Assembly (NCBI RefSeq): GCF_015694705.1
Contig: NZ_JADQDR010000004.1
Coordinates: 310,001-374,000 of the forward strand
Direction of reading: 5' to 3'
Source: Pontibacter rufus
Lineage (GTDB): Bacteria > Bacteroidota > Bacteroidia > Cytophagales > Hymenobacteraceae
Length of the DNA stretch: 64,000 nt
The notes under the pieces were generated by a model, which saw only the letters and a list, made by a program, of their open reading frames with translations, searched no databases and was not told the DNA's origin. Position 1 is the stretch's first letter; each line of letters begins with the position of its first letter. Below are positions 27,375 through 38,000 of this stretch, piece by piece. A program made the position numbers and the translations under genes.

Positions 27375-28433
27375 AAGTAAGTAGCAGGACAAAACAAACC
27401 TGGCGATCGACAAGAGGCCTTCAGGTATAAGCTATTGGGAGCAAACAGCTTATACCTTTCCTATACCTTGATTATACTTTAAGTTTATTCCCGCCTCATA
27501 CTTATATCAACGGTAGTATAACTTGCCCAGATCCGGGTGGCAGACGGCGTGTTTGCTGCCCGGTTGCTTTTTACAGGTATGTCGGATTAAGCAGATAGCT
27601 GCCTGTCAGGCACAATAAGCTGATTAGGGCCAAAGTATGGCGCAAAAAAAACACCCCACAGTGCAGGGTGCCTTTCCAAGCTATGAAAACAAACTTAATA
27701 CATTTATAATAAACAAATGTGCCGGGTGTTACAGCAATACATCTGCTTTAATTTCTGAATCTAATATACAACTTTGGCAGCAAACATGCAACTGCCTGCA
27801 AACTTAAAGCTTTATTCCATTATTATATCTATATACTTAGTTTTATAGATATAAGTTGCGTAAAATCTAATTAAATATTAAATAATGGACAAATATTTTC
27901 CTGTTGCCGGCTTTAAGCGCTTTTCGCAGGAAAGTTCAGCTAAATAGCATAGCGCAAAGTTACCATAACCCATTTACAATGCGAGGCCAAAGTTAAGGAA
28001 TTTCACAACATCCTGAGTAACAAGATGAAGAAAATTATTGTACCTACATCAAAATCCCTGCCTTGGAAATAATTTCCAGGACAGGGGAAACGTTTACTTT
28101 ATTGCACCAGCGCGTCAGACAGACTTAACTAGCTGGAGATTTATTTAAGCAGGAAGCACAAAATACATCGTGCAAGTTGTTGATTATACAGGTGCCTGCC
28201 TCAACAGGTATCCAGGTAATTGGCCTTTAAAGTATAAGCTGCTTCATTTACAAAAACAGAAACTTATCCGGCTTAAAGTATAGCACTGATGCTGGCCTAC
28301 ACCGTAGCTTTACCCGGAGAATATAGATTCCTGCTTACCAATCTGACACCGGGGCTGCATCGTAAATAAGCTACAACCTCACAGCACATTAAACTTATCT
28401 GCGCTGTTGCGGGTTTATTTAAAATATAACTCC
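27375..28433. other. Large gene-free region of about 1.06 kb
   Basis: No ORF with coding character on either strand. It holds an 11-bp hairpin (27423-27457), a second imperfect hairpin around 28061-28087 (CCCTGCC...TTTCCAGGACAGGG), AAGTATAA-family octamers at 27472 and 28230, and several near-copies. No tRNA-like clover-leaf was recognised. Being so long in a compact region, it could hide an unrecognised RNA or a lost gene. Confidence 0.5.
27423..27457 (+). terminator. Hairpin after the EnvC-like gene
   Basis: AGGTATAAGCT (27423-27433) pairs with AGCTTATACCT (27447-27457): 11 bp and a 13-nt loop. The stem is AT-rich and is followed only by a pyrimidine-rich stretch (TTCCTATACC), so termination would be weaker than at the other long hairpins here. 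Confidence 0.5.
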
Positions 28434-28441
28434 TAATTTTG
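28434..28441 (+). promoter_or_regulatory. -7 box of the tatA operon
   Basis: TAATTTTG matches TAnnTTTG and lies 25 nt before the first tatA ATG. The nearest TTG (28407-28409) gives a 24-nt spacer, longer than usual. Confidence 0.5.
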
Positions 28442-28466
28442 TACTAACACTCAAAAGATTTAAACC

Positions 28467-28679
28467 ATGGGTACTACCAACATTTTCGCATTAATTGGCG
28501 GCTTAGGCACCACAGAAATTTTATTGATTCTGCTCGCTATTCTGCTACTCTTTGGCGCTAAGCGTATTCCGGAACTGGCCAGAGGTATGGGCAAAGGCAT
28601 CCGTGAGTTTAAAGATGCTTCGAAAGATGCTAAAGATGAGTTTGAAGCGGCCGCCAAAGAGGATCCGCGCGTTAAGTAA
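28467..28679 (+). CDS. tatA: Twin-arginine translocase TatA/E subunit (copy 1)
   Basis: A 70-residue protein of the pore-forming TatA type, which lets folded proteins with RR signal peptides cross the inner membrane. One N-terminal helix ([20 protein letters not shown]) leads through the FGxxxIPEL hinge to the amphipathic helix [20 protein letters not shown] and a short charged tail. The polar residue expected at the start of the helix is Glu (TTE). It is followed 18 nt later by a second tatA. No tatC lies nearby, so it must be elsewhere. Confidence 0.93.
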   Translation: MGTTNIFALIGGLGTTEILLILLAILLLFGAKRIPELARGMGKGIREFKDASKDAKDEFEAAAKEDPRVK

Positions 28680-28697
28680 CAACTTACTTTATCTGAT

Positions 28698-28919
28698 ATG
28701 CTTTTAAGTAATGTTTTCCTTTTCCTGGGGGATCTGGGAGGAGGCGAAATGATGGTTATTTTCTTAGCGTTCCTTCTGTTGTTTGGCGCTGATCGCATTC
28801 CGGGCATTGCCCGCTCCCTTGGCCGCGGCATACGTGAATTCAAAGACGCTACGAACGAAATCAAAAATGAATTAGAGCGTTCTGTAAAGGACGATGACAA
28901 CAAGCCGAAGATAGGTTGA
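28698..28919 (+). CDS. tatA: Twin-arginine translocase TatA/E subunit (copy 2)
   Basis: A 73-residue TatA-like protein. Its helix is MMVIFLAFLLLFGADRIPGI, followed by [20 protein letters not shown] and an acidic tail. Compared with copy 1, the extra-cytoplasmic end reads GGGEMM and the hinge reads FGADRIPG, so the two may not be interchangeable; one could play a TatB-like part (inference). Its stop codon overlaps the TTG start of gatA, in the sequence TTGA, so the two genes are translationally linked. Confidence 0.92.
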   Translation: MLLSNVFLFLGDLGGGEMMVIFLAFLLLFGADRIPGIARSLGRGIREFKDATNEIKNELERSVKDDDNKPKIG

Positions 28920-30352
28920 AACAGTATAACTCACTACGCGACGTTCGCACGGACTTAACTAACGGTGAGGTTACGTGCAGGCAATTGGTAGAACAATACC
29001 TCCGGAATATAAACGAGAAGGCAGAACTGAACGCTTTCCTGGAAACTTTTGACGAGGAAGCCCTTGCTCAGGCAGATGCCGCCGATCGCAAACTAGCCAA
29101 CGGCACCGCCGGCAAACTGGCAGGTATGGTAATTGGTATTAAGGACGTGCTGGCCTACCAGGGCCACCGCCTGCAGGCATCAAGCCAGATTCTGGACGGG
29201 TTTAAGTCGCTTTATACTGCTACAGCCGTGCAGCGCCTGCTGGCCGAAGATGCTGTAATTATTGGCCGCCAGAACTGCGATGAGTTCGCGATGGGCGCTT
29301 CAAACGAAAATTCTTCCTTTGGCCCGGTACTAAATGCGGATGATCACAGCCGCGTGCCCGGCGGTTCGTCGGGTGGCTCGGCAGTGGCCGTACAGGCGGA
29401 TTTATGCCTGGCTTCCATTGGGTCCGACACCGGCGGCTCTGTGCGCCAGCCGGCTTCTTTCTGCGGCGTTGTAGGCTTCAAACCCACTTATTCCCGCATT
29501 TCACGCTACGGCCTTATCGCCTATGCTTCCTCCTTCGACCAGATTGGCATTATTTCTAAAAGCGTAGAAGATGCCGCTTTGCTGCTGGAAGTAATGGCCG
29601 GCCCCGATGCATACGACAGCACCGTAAGCCAGCGCGACGTGCCTGCTTACAGCGGGTTGCTGGCTACAGACACCAGGTATAAGATCGGCTACATCCGCGA
29701 TTGCTTTGAAAGTGAAGGGCTGGACGCCGAAGTAAAAGACAGTATTTTAAGTATAAAAGATATGCTGCGCGAGGCTGGGCATACCGTGGAAGCGGTCGAT
29801 TTCCCCTACCTCGATTATATTGTACCAACCTATTATATCCTGACAACAGCAGAAGCCAGCTCTAACCTGGGCCGCTACGACGGGGTGAAGTATGGCTACC
29901 GCACCGATAACGCAACCGACCTCTCCTCTATGTATAAAAAAACAAGGGCAGAAGGTTTTGGCCTGGAGGTGCAGCGCCGCATTATGCTGGGCACTTTTGT
30001 GCTGAGTGCGGATTATTATGATGCCTATTATACCAAAGCGCAGAAGGTACGCCGTCTGATAAAGGAAAAAACAGACGAGTTGCTTCAGACATACGATTTT
30101 CTTATCTTGCCTACCGCTCCCACCACAGCTTTCAAACTGGGAGAGAACACAGCTAATCCGTTGGCTATGTATCTGGCCGATATCTTTACGGTTCAGGCGT
30201 CGCTTGCAGGCGTACCGGCTATCTCTATTCCGGTCGGGCGCGATGCCAACGGCCTTTCCATTGGGTTACAGCTGATGTCCCGCTCATTCGGGGAGCCTGC
30301 TTTGCTTGCTTTTTCGAATTATATCCTGGATAAGATAACCGTTGAAGCATAA
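28916..30352 (+). CDS. gatA: Asp-tRNA(Asn)/Glu-tRNA(Gln) amidotransferase subunit A
   Basis: A 478-residue amidase that frees ammonia from glutamine so that misacylated Glu-tRNA(Gln) or Asp-tRNA(Asn) is amidated. The Ser-cisSer-Lys triad is complete: K76 in GIKDV, the cis-Ser in GGSSGGS (about 151-152) and nucleophile S175 in DTGGSVRQP. GFKPTYSRISRYGLIAYASS confirms the GatA branch over other amidases. Translation starts at TTG (28916), overlapping the tatA stop by 4 bases; no better ATG exists for the usual N-terminus. gatB and gatC are not in the window. It lies 9 nt before the lytic transglycosylase gene. Confidence 0.94.
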   Translation: MKQYNSLRDVRTDLTNGEVTCRQLVEQYLRNINEKAELNAFLETFDEEALAQADAADRKLANGTAGKLAGMVIGIKDVLAYQGHRLQASSQILDGFKSLYTATAVQRLLAEDAVIIGRQNCDEFAMGASNENSSFGPVLNADDHSRVPGGSSGGSAVAVQADLCLASIGSDTGGSVRQPASFCGVVGFKPTYSRISRYGLIAYASSFDQIGIISKSVEDAALLLEVMAGPDAYDSTVSQRDVPAYSGLLATDTRYKIGYIRDCFESEGLDAEVKDSILSIKDMLREAGHTVEAVDFPYLDYIVPTYYILTTAEASSNLGRYDGVKYGYRTDNATDLSSMYKKTRAEGFGLEVQRRIMLGTFVLSADYYDAYYTKAQKVRRLIKEKTDELLQTYDFLILPTAPTTAFKLGENTANPLAMYLADIFTVQASLAGVPAISIPVGRDANGLSIGLQLMSRSFGEPALLAFSNYILDKITVEA

Positions 30353-30361
30353 CCGTTACCC

Positions 30362-31888
30362 ATGACTTATACAAAACTCTTTACAGTACTTGCGGCTGTA
30401 ATCTGTAGCGTTTCCGCTTATAGCGCGAAAGCTGCCGATTACAGCCGTTTGCATGAAAACCCTTCTGCAGAGGATTCCCTTAAATTTAAAGTTGACGCTC
30501 CCCTGCTTACCCCGGAGGAACTGGCTTTGCTCGTGGAATACATTCCCAACGAGCCAAACGAAGTGATTGCAGACCGCCTCAGTTGTATTGAGGCCACCAT
30601 CCCCCTGACATTCAACAGCTATGTAAGGAGCTTTATTGATTACTTTACCATTCGCAACCGCAAGTATACACGCAACATGCTGACGCGGGAGAATGTATAC
30701 TTCCCGCTCTTCGAGAAATACCTGGCCAAGTATAACATGCCCCAGGATCTGAAATACCTCTCTATTGTAGAATCAGGCCTTTACCCCAAAGCAGCCTCGC
30801 GTGTAGGGGCCGTAGGGCTCTGGCAGTTTATGCCCGGCACCGGCAAAGATTACGGCCTGAGCCAGAATCAGTATTTTGATGAGCGTATGGATCCGGAAAA
30901 GTCCACGGAGGCCGCCATGAAATTTTTGCGGCGCCTGTATAAGATGTACGACGACTGGGAACTGGCAATGGCAGCTTACAACTGCGGCCCTGGAAACGTA
31001 AACAGAGCTATCCGCAAAGCAGGCGGCGGAAAAAAAACTTTCTGGGAAATTTTCCCTTACCTGCCCAAAGAAACGCGCGGCTATATTCCGTCCATGACGG
31101 CCGTTATCTATGCTATGAAGTATGCCCCGGAACACAACATCTTCTCCGACTCCATACTTTATGCCACCGAAGTAGACACGATGCTGGTGAGCCGTTCGCT
31201 GGATCTGGAAAAGCTGGCAGTTGAGTTGCAAATGGAACCCGAAGCACTGCTGGCCCTGAACCCGGAAATAAAAAAAACCGTATTGCCTGCTCATGTCCGC
31301 AAATATCCGTTACGGATTCCGGCGCAGCGCATGGCCCTTGTTGCCAAAGACAGAAGCTGCATTTTGTTGGCAGCCGCCCCTGCTTCGGCACCAGTCATAG
31401 AAACCAGTCCTGAAAAACCGCCCGTTTTACTTGCCACCGCTAAGGGAACCCGGAAAGAAGCTGCAGCCACCCCTGCCGCAACGCCGAAGAAAAAAGCATA
31501 CCTGGTGCAGCGTGGCGACAACCTCCTCCGGATTGCCGACAAACACCATGTAACAGTAGCCCAACTGAAAGAATGGAACCACCTGAAGGGCAGCAACATT
31601 CGGGCAAATCAGGAACTGGTGATATATCAGGCAGAAGAGGCTGAGGCAACGGCACTGCTTGCTTCTAACACAACAGCGCCGGCAGAAGCAACAGCCGGCA
31701 AAGATGCTGCCTCACAAAAAGCAGTTGAGCCCCTTAATAAAAATCCGTCCGTTTACCACGTACAACCCGGCGACACGCTCTGGACCATTTCGCAACGCTA
31801 CAAGGGTATGACAGTGGAGCAACTCAAAAAGCTGAACAAGTTAAAATCAAACGAAATAAAGCCGGGGCAAAAGCTTATCGTCAGCTAG
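30362..31888 (+). CDS. MltD-like lytic transglycosylase with two LysM domains
   Basis: A 508-residue exported enzyme that cuts the glycan strands of peptidoglycan with formation of 1,6-anhydro ends. After the signal peptide comes an SLT domain: the catalytic Glu is E137 in LSIVESGLYPKAAS, followed by GAVGLWQFMPGTGKDYGL and AMAAYNCGPGNVNRAI. Two LysM modules bind the wall: AYLVQRGDNLLRIADKHHVT (about 379 on) and VYHVQPGDTLWTISQRYKGM (about 464 on), separated by an Ala/Thr-rich linker. It is the last gene of the tatA-tatA-gatA group and is followed by a perfect terminator. Confidence 0.93.
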   Translation: MTYTKLFTVLAAVICSVSAYSAKAADYSRLHENPSAEDSLKFKVDAPLLTPEELALLVEYIPNEPNEVIADRLSCIEATIPLTFNSYVRSFIDYFTIRNRKYTRNMLTRENVYFPLFEKYLAKYNMPQDLKYLSIVESGLYPKAASRVGAVGLWQFMPGTGKDYGLSQNQYFDERMDPEKSTEAAMKFLRRLYKMYDDWELAMAAYNCGPGNVNRAIRKAGGGKKTFWEIFPYLPKETRGYIPSMTAVIYAMKYAPEHNIFSDSILYATEVDTMLVSRSLDLEKLAVELQMEPEALLALNPEIKKTVLPAHVRKYPLRIPAQRMALVAKDRSCILLAAAPASAPVIETSPEKPPVLLATAKGTRKEAAATPAATPKKKAYLVQRGDNLLRIADKHHVTVAQLKEWNHLKGSNIRANQELVIYQAEEAEATALLASNTTAPAEATAGKDAASQKAVEPLNKNPSVYHVQPGDTLWTISQRYKGMTVEQLKKLNKLKSNEIKPGQKLIVS

Positions 31889-31901
31889 CTGTCCTGTTAT
31901 A

Positions 31902-31947
31902 ATACACATAAAAGCACCTTCCGGAAAGAAGGTGCTTTTATGTGTAT
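31902..31947. terminator. Long perfect terminator hairpin
   Basis: A perfect 19-bp inverted repeat (31902-31920 with 31929-31947) and an 8-nt loop, core AAAGCACCTT with A/T flanks. It lies 13 nt past the lytic transglycosylase stop. Confidence 0.85.
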
Positions 31948-32024
31948 AGCTGTCTATATGCAGCTTCCGGGCCGTGTCTGTTAAAGAAATCATACTTTCT
32001 GCTTCAAGTAGCGCTTATAGATCT

Positions 32025-32032
32025 TATCTTTG
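32025..32032 (+). promoter_or_regulatory. Candidate -7 box for maeB
   Basis: TATCTTTG is an exact TAnnTTTG match, 122 nt before the maeB ATG. No TTTG -33 box was seen at 19-21 nt upstream, so support is partial. Confidence 0.4.
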
Positions 32033-32154
32033 AGGCCTGCATTTTGATTAACCACAATTTCTTATGAAATTGGTCTTTAGCGCAGTTATGCCCGGGATAA
32101 GACAAAAAAATACATTAACCAAACTGCAAAACAACAGCACAAATACCGCATACA

Positions 32155-34437
32155 ATGACCAAAGTAAACAAACAGGACGCGTTGAACTATCATGCTGACG
32201 GGAAGCCGGGGAAGATAGAGGTAGTTCCGACCAAGATGGTGAGCACCCAGCACGACCTGGCGCTCGCCTACTCACCGGGCGTGGCCGAACCTTGCAAAGA
32301 AATAGCCGCAGATAAAGACAACGTTTACAAGTATACGGCCAAAGGCAACCTGGTAGGTGTTATCTCGAACGGCACCGCCGTGTTGGGCTTAGGAAATATC
32401 GGTCCGGATGCCTCCAAGCCTGTAATGGAAGGCAAAGGCGTACTGTTTAAGAAGTTTGCCGGTATAGATGTTTTTGATATTGAGATAGACTGCACAGATC
32501 CCGAAGAATTTATCCGGATTGTGAAATCGCTGGAGCCAACGTTTGGCGGCATTAACCTGGAAGACATCAAAGCGCCCGAAAGCTTTATAATTGAGATGGC
32601 GCTGAAAGAGCAGATGAACATCCCGCTGATGCACGACGACCAGCACGGCACAGCTATTATCTCATCGGCTGCGCTGCTGAATGCCCTGGAACTGACCGGC
32701 AAGAAGTTCAACGAGGTTAAGATGGTGATAAATGGCGCCGGCGCCGCTGCCATTGCCTGCACCAAACTATACGTGGCCCTGGGTGCGGACATTAACAATA
32801 TCGTGATGTTCGACAAAGATGGCATCCTCCGGCCTGAGCGCAACGATCTGGATACTTACATGGCGCAGTTTGTGACCACCCGTAAAATAAATACACTGGC
32901 AGAGGCAATGGAAGGCGCTGATGTGTTTATCGGCTTGTCGGCCGGTAACGTGCTGGCGCCCGAATTAGTAAAGCGCATGGCCCCGGATCCGATTATTTTT
33001 GCACTGGCTAACCCTGATCCGGAAATATCTTACGAGCTGGCCATGGCTATGCGCGAGGATTTGATCATGGCCACCGGCCGCTCCGACCATCCGAACCAGG
33101 TAAACAATGTGCTCGGTTTTCCCTACATCTTCCGGGGTGCTTTGGATGTGCGTGCCACCGAGATAAACGAGGCCATGAAACTGGCTGCCGTACACGCGCT
33201 GGCCACGCTGGCCAAAGAGCCGGTGCCTGATCTGGTACTTAAAGCTTATGGCGACAATACTATTAACTTTGGCAGATTTTACCTGATACCAAAACCGCTC
33301 GACCCGCGCCTGATAACGAGGATATCACCGGCGGTGGCCGCAGCCGCCATGCAAAGCGGGGTAGCACGCCGCCCTATTACAAACTGGGAGGCCTATGAGC
33401 AGGAGTTGCAGGAACGCATCGGTCTGGATCAGAAACTAATGACGCGCATCACCAACCAGGCGAAAAAAGCCCCTAAAACGGTGGTGTTTGCAGAGGCAGA
33501 CCACTTCAAAATACTGAAAGCTGCCCAGATTGTCCGCGACCAGCATATTGCCCATCCTATTCTGCTGGGCAACCGCAGCCGGATTGAGGACATCATCAAA
33601 GAGAACCACCTGGAACTGGAGGGCGTTACCATCATGGACCCGTTTGAGGAGGATGCTGAGCGGGAGAAGTTTGCCCAACTGCTGTATAAAAAACGCCACC
33701 GCAAAGGCCTTACGCTGTTCGATGCACGCAGCCTGGTGCGTGATCGGAACTACTTCGGGAGTATGATGCTGGAAACCGGCGCTGCCGATGCACTTATTTC
33801 CGGCCTTACCCGCGATTACTCCAAAACCATACTGCCGGCCCTGCAGGTAATCGGCGTAGAAGCAGGCGTTAACAAGGTAGCGGGCATGTATATCATCCTG
33901 AATAAAAAAGAGCCATACTTTTTTGCAGACACTACTGTAAATGTGAACCCAACCGCAGATGAATTAGTTGACATCATTGGTCTGACCGCCCGTACTGTCC
34001 GCTTCTTTGATACCGAGCCGCGGGTGGCCATACTATCATACTCTAACTTTGGATCTGTGCGCGGCGACATACCGAATAAGGCTGCCGAAGCCGTACGAAA
34101 AGCAAAAGCACGTTACCCGGGCCTGATAATCGACGGGGAAATGCAGGCTAATACAGCGCTTAACCGCGACCTGCTGCGCGAGCACTATCCGTTCAGCGAA
34201 CTGGCAGAGAAAGGGGCGAACACGCTTGTTTTCCCAACGCTTACTTCCGGCAACATCGCCTACAAAATTCTGCAGGAAATTGGCGGCGCTGAAACCATCG
34301 GGCCGGTACTGATGGGTATGCGCAAGCCGGTGCACATTTTACAGCTGGGTAGCTCTATCCGGGATATTGTAAATATGGTAACCATTGCCGTTGTAGATGC
34401 GCAGAACCATACAACGCAGCATATATTAAATGTATGA
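32155..34437 (+). CDS. maeB: NADP-dependent malic enzyme, MaeB type
   Basis: A 760-residue two-part enzyme. The N-terminal 410 residues are the malic enzyme: [17 protein letters not shown], the metal site [11 protein letters not shown], and a nucleotide fold with [13 protein letters not shown]. The C-terminal 330 residues are phosphotransacetylase-like ([20 protein letters not shown] onward); in known MaeB proteins this part is regulatory, sensing acetyl-CoA, and not catalytic. The enzyme converts malate to pyruvate with NADPH. Its last codons overlap the ruvA start by 4 bases (ATGA), as often seen in this phylum, where maeB-ruvA-sprA are neighbours. Confidence 0.95.
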   Translation: MTKVNKQDALNYHADGKPGKIEVVPTKMVSTQHDLALAYSPGVAEPCKEIAADKDNVYKYTAKGNLVGVISNGTAVLGLGNIGPDASKPVMEGKGVLFKKFAGIDVFDIEIDCTDPEEFIRIVKSLEPTFGGINLEDIKAPESFIIEMALKEQMNIPLMHDDQHGTAIISSAALLNALELTGKKFNEVKMVINGAGAAAIACTKLYVALGADINNIVMFDKDGILRPERNDLDTYMAQFVTTRKINTLAEAMEGADVFIGLSAGNVLAPELVKRMAPDPIIFALANPDPEISYELAMAMREDLIMATGRSDHPNQVNNVLGFPYIFRGALDVRATEINEAMKLAAVHALATLAKEPVPDLVLKAYGDNTINFGRFYLIPKPLDPRLITRISPAVAAAAMQSGVARRPITNWEAYEQELQERIGLDQKLMTRITNQAKKAPKTVVFAEADHFKILKAAQIVRDQHIAHPILLGNRSRIEDIIKENHLELEGVTIMDPFEEDAEREKFAQLLYKKRHRKGLTLFDARSLVRDRNYFGSMMLETGAADALISGLTRDYSKTILPALQVIGVEAGVNKVAGMYIILNKKEPYFFADTTVNVNPTADELVDIIGLTARTVRFFDTEPRVAILSYSNFGSVRGDIPNKAAEAVRKAKARYPGLIIDGEMQANTALNRDLLREHYPFSELAEKGANTLVFPTLTSGNIAYKILQEIGGAETIGPVLMGMRKPVHILQLGSSIRDIVNMVTIAVVDAQNHTTQHILNV

Positions 34438-35027
34438 TAGCCTACATCGACGGCAAGCTGGCCTATAAAGACCCGACCTACGTCATCATTGATGTGCATG
34501 GGGTGGGATACCAGATTAAAATACCGCTGAGCACTTATTCCGCACTGCCCGCCGGTGAGCGCTGCAAACTGCAGACTTACCTGCACATCAAAGAAGATGC
34601 GCATACGTTGTATGGCTTTACCACAGCTGCCGAAAAGGAAATATTTCTGCTACTGATATCTATTTCCGGCGTTGGGCCCAATACCGGGCTGATGATTCTC
34701 TCCTCATTGTCGGTGGACGAGATACAACAAGCCATTGTTCGGGAGGATGTACGCACGATACAGCAGGTAAAAGGCATTGGAGCCAAAACAGCCCAGCGTG
34801 TTATACTGGAGCTGAAGGATAAAATAAGAAAAGAGGTGCTGACGACAGATGCCCTGTCGGCGCCAGCAAGGGTGCACAATACGATAAGGGCTGAAGCGTT
34901 ATCAGCGTTAGTGACGCTGGGCTTTGCCAAAAATGTAGCCGAAAAAACGCTGGACAGCATTATTAAACGCGAAGGAAGTAACCTGAGCGTAGAGGAGCTG
35001 ATAAAATTTGCGTTGAAATCTTCTTAA
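34434..35027 (+). CDS. ruvA: Holliday junction helicase subunit RuvA
   Basis: A 197-residue DNA-binding subunit that holds Holliday junctions for the RuvB motor. Domain I is an OB fold ([20 protein letters not shown]). Domain II has two helix-hairpin-helix motifs, [14 protein letters not shown] and [20 protein letters not shown]. Domain III (about 150-197), which touches RuvB, includes [20 protein letters not shown]. Overlap with maeB suggests coupled translation, and sprA starts 14 nt after its stop. Confidence 0.96.
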   Translation: MIAYIDGKLAYKDPTYVIIDVHGVGYQIKIPLSTYSALPAGERCKLQTYLHIKEDAHTLYGFTTAAEKEIFLLLISISGVGPNTGLMILSSLSVDEIQQAIVREDVRTIQQVKGIGAKTAQRVILELKDKIRKEVLTTDALSAPARVHNTIRAEALSALVTLGFAKNVAEKTLDSIIKREGSNLSVEELIKFALKSS

Positions 35028-35041
35028 GAGCATATAACCTT

Positions 35042-38000
35042 TTGATTCGGAAAAGTAAAAAAAACGGCCTGCTCCTTGCCATGGTTGCAGGTATTTCCAT
35101 GCTGGCGTGGTTATCGCATGCGGCAGCATTGCGCGTACCTGGCCGGTTTAAGCTTACGATGCTGCAAAATCTGGTCCTGCAGGATACAGCTAAAATAGAC
35201 TCCACCAAATTACAACCATACATTCCGAGCCGGCGCCCTACGTTTGTGCCTTCTGATCGGCGTGGCAGCCCATTCAGCACCCGCCCGAGTTTATCCCCCC
35301 TGCTGCTGGGCCCACCCAGCAATCTGAAGCTGAACGTGGTTCTGGATGACAGCCTGCAACAATATAACATTACAGAAACATTAGGCGATGTAAACTATCG
35401 CACGCCTTCGTCTATGACGATGCAGCAATATTCGGAATGGCAGCAGCGGGAAGCTATCCGGAGCTACTGGCGCGAAAAATCAGCAGGGTTGGACGGCGAA
35501 AGTGTGGTGAGCAGCAACCGCCTGATACCCAAGATTTACATCAGCCCTGTTTTCGATCGCATTTTTGGAGGTAACTTTGTAGATATCCAGCCGAACGGTA
35601 ATGTATCGCTGAAGTTCGGCGCCCGTTTTAACCGCAACGAAAATCCCACCATTCCGCTCCGCCAGCAGCGCACCGGCGACTTTGAGTTTGATCAGAACAT
35701 CTCCCTGAACCTGGTCGGCAAGATAGGCGAGAAAATGCGCATCAACTTTAACTGGGACAATAACGCCAACTTCGACTTTGAGAACAACATGAAGCTGGAC
35801 TATACCGGTTATGAAGAAGAAATTATCCGCAAAGTAGAGGCGGGTAATGTAAGCCTGCCGCTCAACAACTCGCTGATTACGGGCGCTCAGAACCTGTTTG
35901 GTATTAAAGCGCAGTTGCAGTTCGGCCGCCTGGCTGTTACCACCATTGCGTCCAGCGTACGTGGCAGCAACGACGAGGTAGTTGTTCAGAATGGCGCACA
36001 AAACAAGCCTTTCGAGATCAGAATAGACAATTACGATAAGGATCGGCATTTCTATTTGTCGCAGTTTTTCCGGGATCGTTATACCGGTGCGCTCAAGAAC
36101 CTGCCGCTCGTAAACTCAGGCATCGTTATCCGCAGGCTGGAGCTGTATGTAACCAACAGCAACCGCTCTACCGAGAACCTGCGCAACATGGTGGCCTACA
36201 TGGATTTGGGCGAAGCAGATCCATTTCGTGATAAGTTTCAGACAAAACCGGCCACTGCCCCGGCCGACAACGGCGCCAACGCGCTGTACGCCTTGCTTAC
36301 CAACCCCCAGGCCCGCGACAATGCCAATGTAGACGCCTACCTGCGCAGCCAGGGACTGGAAAAAGGCATCGACTTTGAGCATGTGCGCGCCCGCAAACTG
36401 GACCCGAATGAGTATAAATTTAACCCACAACTGGGCTACATCTCCCTGAATACAACCCTGCTGCCCGACCAGGTGTTGGGCGTGGCGTTTGAGTACACGT
36501 ACAACGGCAAAACCTACCAGGTAGGTGAAATGATAGACGACTATCAGAACCTGCAGGATGAGCAGGTGATACACATGAAGCTGCTGAAGGCAACCAACCC
36601 CTCACTCGACTACCCGACCTGGGATCTGATGATGAAGAACGTCTACAGCCTGGATGCCACGCAGCTGAACCGTGAAGATTTCCAGATGAAAATCATCTAT
36701 AAAGATGATGAGACAGGCGTAGACATCACCAGCCTGAAAGAGGTGAGCCCTATCCAGAACGTGCCCCTGGTAGAGGTGATGAACCTGGATAACGTAAACA
36801 CCAACAACGACAAACCCAGTGATGGTAACTTCGACTTTCTGCCGGGTATTACGGTTGATCCGGAAACGGGCCGCATTTTCTTTCCGGAAGTGGAGCCATT
36901 TGGCAGTTACCTGGCCAGCAAACTGGAAGGCCGTAACGAGCTGATCGACCGCTACGTATTTCAGGAACTATACGACCAGACGCAGACTGATGCGCAGCAG
37001 AACAGCGTAAAAGCGAAATTTTACCTGCAGGGCCGTTTTCAGGCCTCTTCCACAGATGAAATTGTGCTTCCGGGATTCCGGGTGGCCGAAGGCTCCGTGG
37101 CTGTTTACTCAGGCGGCACCCGCCTGGTAGAAGGCACAGATTACCAGGTGTTTTATGACCTGGGCCGTATCAAAATACTGAATCCCAGCTATATCAGTTC
37201 GGCCAGCGATCTGCGGGTAACGTACGAAAAAGCAGACCTGCTCAACATACAGCCACGCTCTCTGCTGGGTGCCCGCTTCGACTACCGGCTGAGCGACGAC
37301 ATCAACCTGGGCGCTACTGCATTGCATATGAGCGAGCAGGCATACATCGACCGGGTAAGTATAGGCGATGAGCCAACGAATAACACCATCTATGGCTTTG
37401 ATGTTAATTTGCAGAAAGAGTCGCGCTTCCTGACGCGGCTGACAGACGCCATACCGCTGATCGAAACCAAAGTACCGTCTACTGTAACGTTCAGCGGAGA
37501 GTTTGCGCAGCTTGTTCCTTCCAAAACAAAATCACCGGTAAACGAAGACGGCACTTCTTACCTGGATGACTTTGAAGGCGCAGAAACCCCTTATAGCCTT
37601 GGCGGATTTAATAACTCTGTCTGGCGCCTGGGCTCTACGCCGGCACCGCTGATACCTGGCGCCGGGCTGGCTTATGCTTATAACCGCGCCCGGCTGGCCT
37701 GGTATACCATCGACCAGATATTTTACCGCGATGCTGACGGCCTGAAACCATCCAACATCACCAAAGAAGAGCTGCAGAACCACTACGTGCGTGCCGTAAG
37801 CCGCGACGAGGTGTTCCCCGGTCGCGACCCGGAAGTATCTAATACTTATGAGTATACCTTTGACCTGGCTTACTACCCGCGCGAACGTGGCCAGTATAAC
37901 TATAATCCGAATCTGACCCCCCAGGGCCTGCTGGCCGGCGACCCGCGCGATAACTATGGCGGTATCAGCCGTGAGATAACCTTTGATACGGATTTTGATA

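Noticed and set aside
27650-27700. Possible hairpin CACCC/GGGTG in the large gap
   Set aside because: Only five base pairs and no T tract; too weak to report as terminator or RNA.
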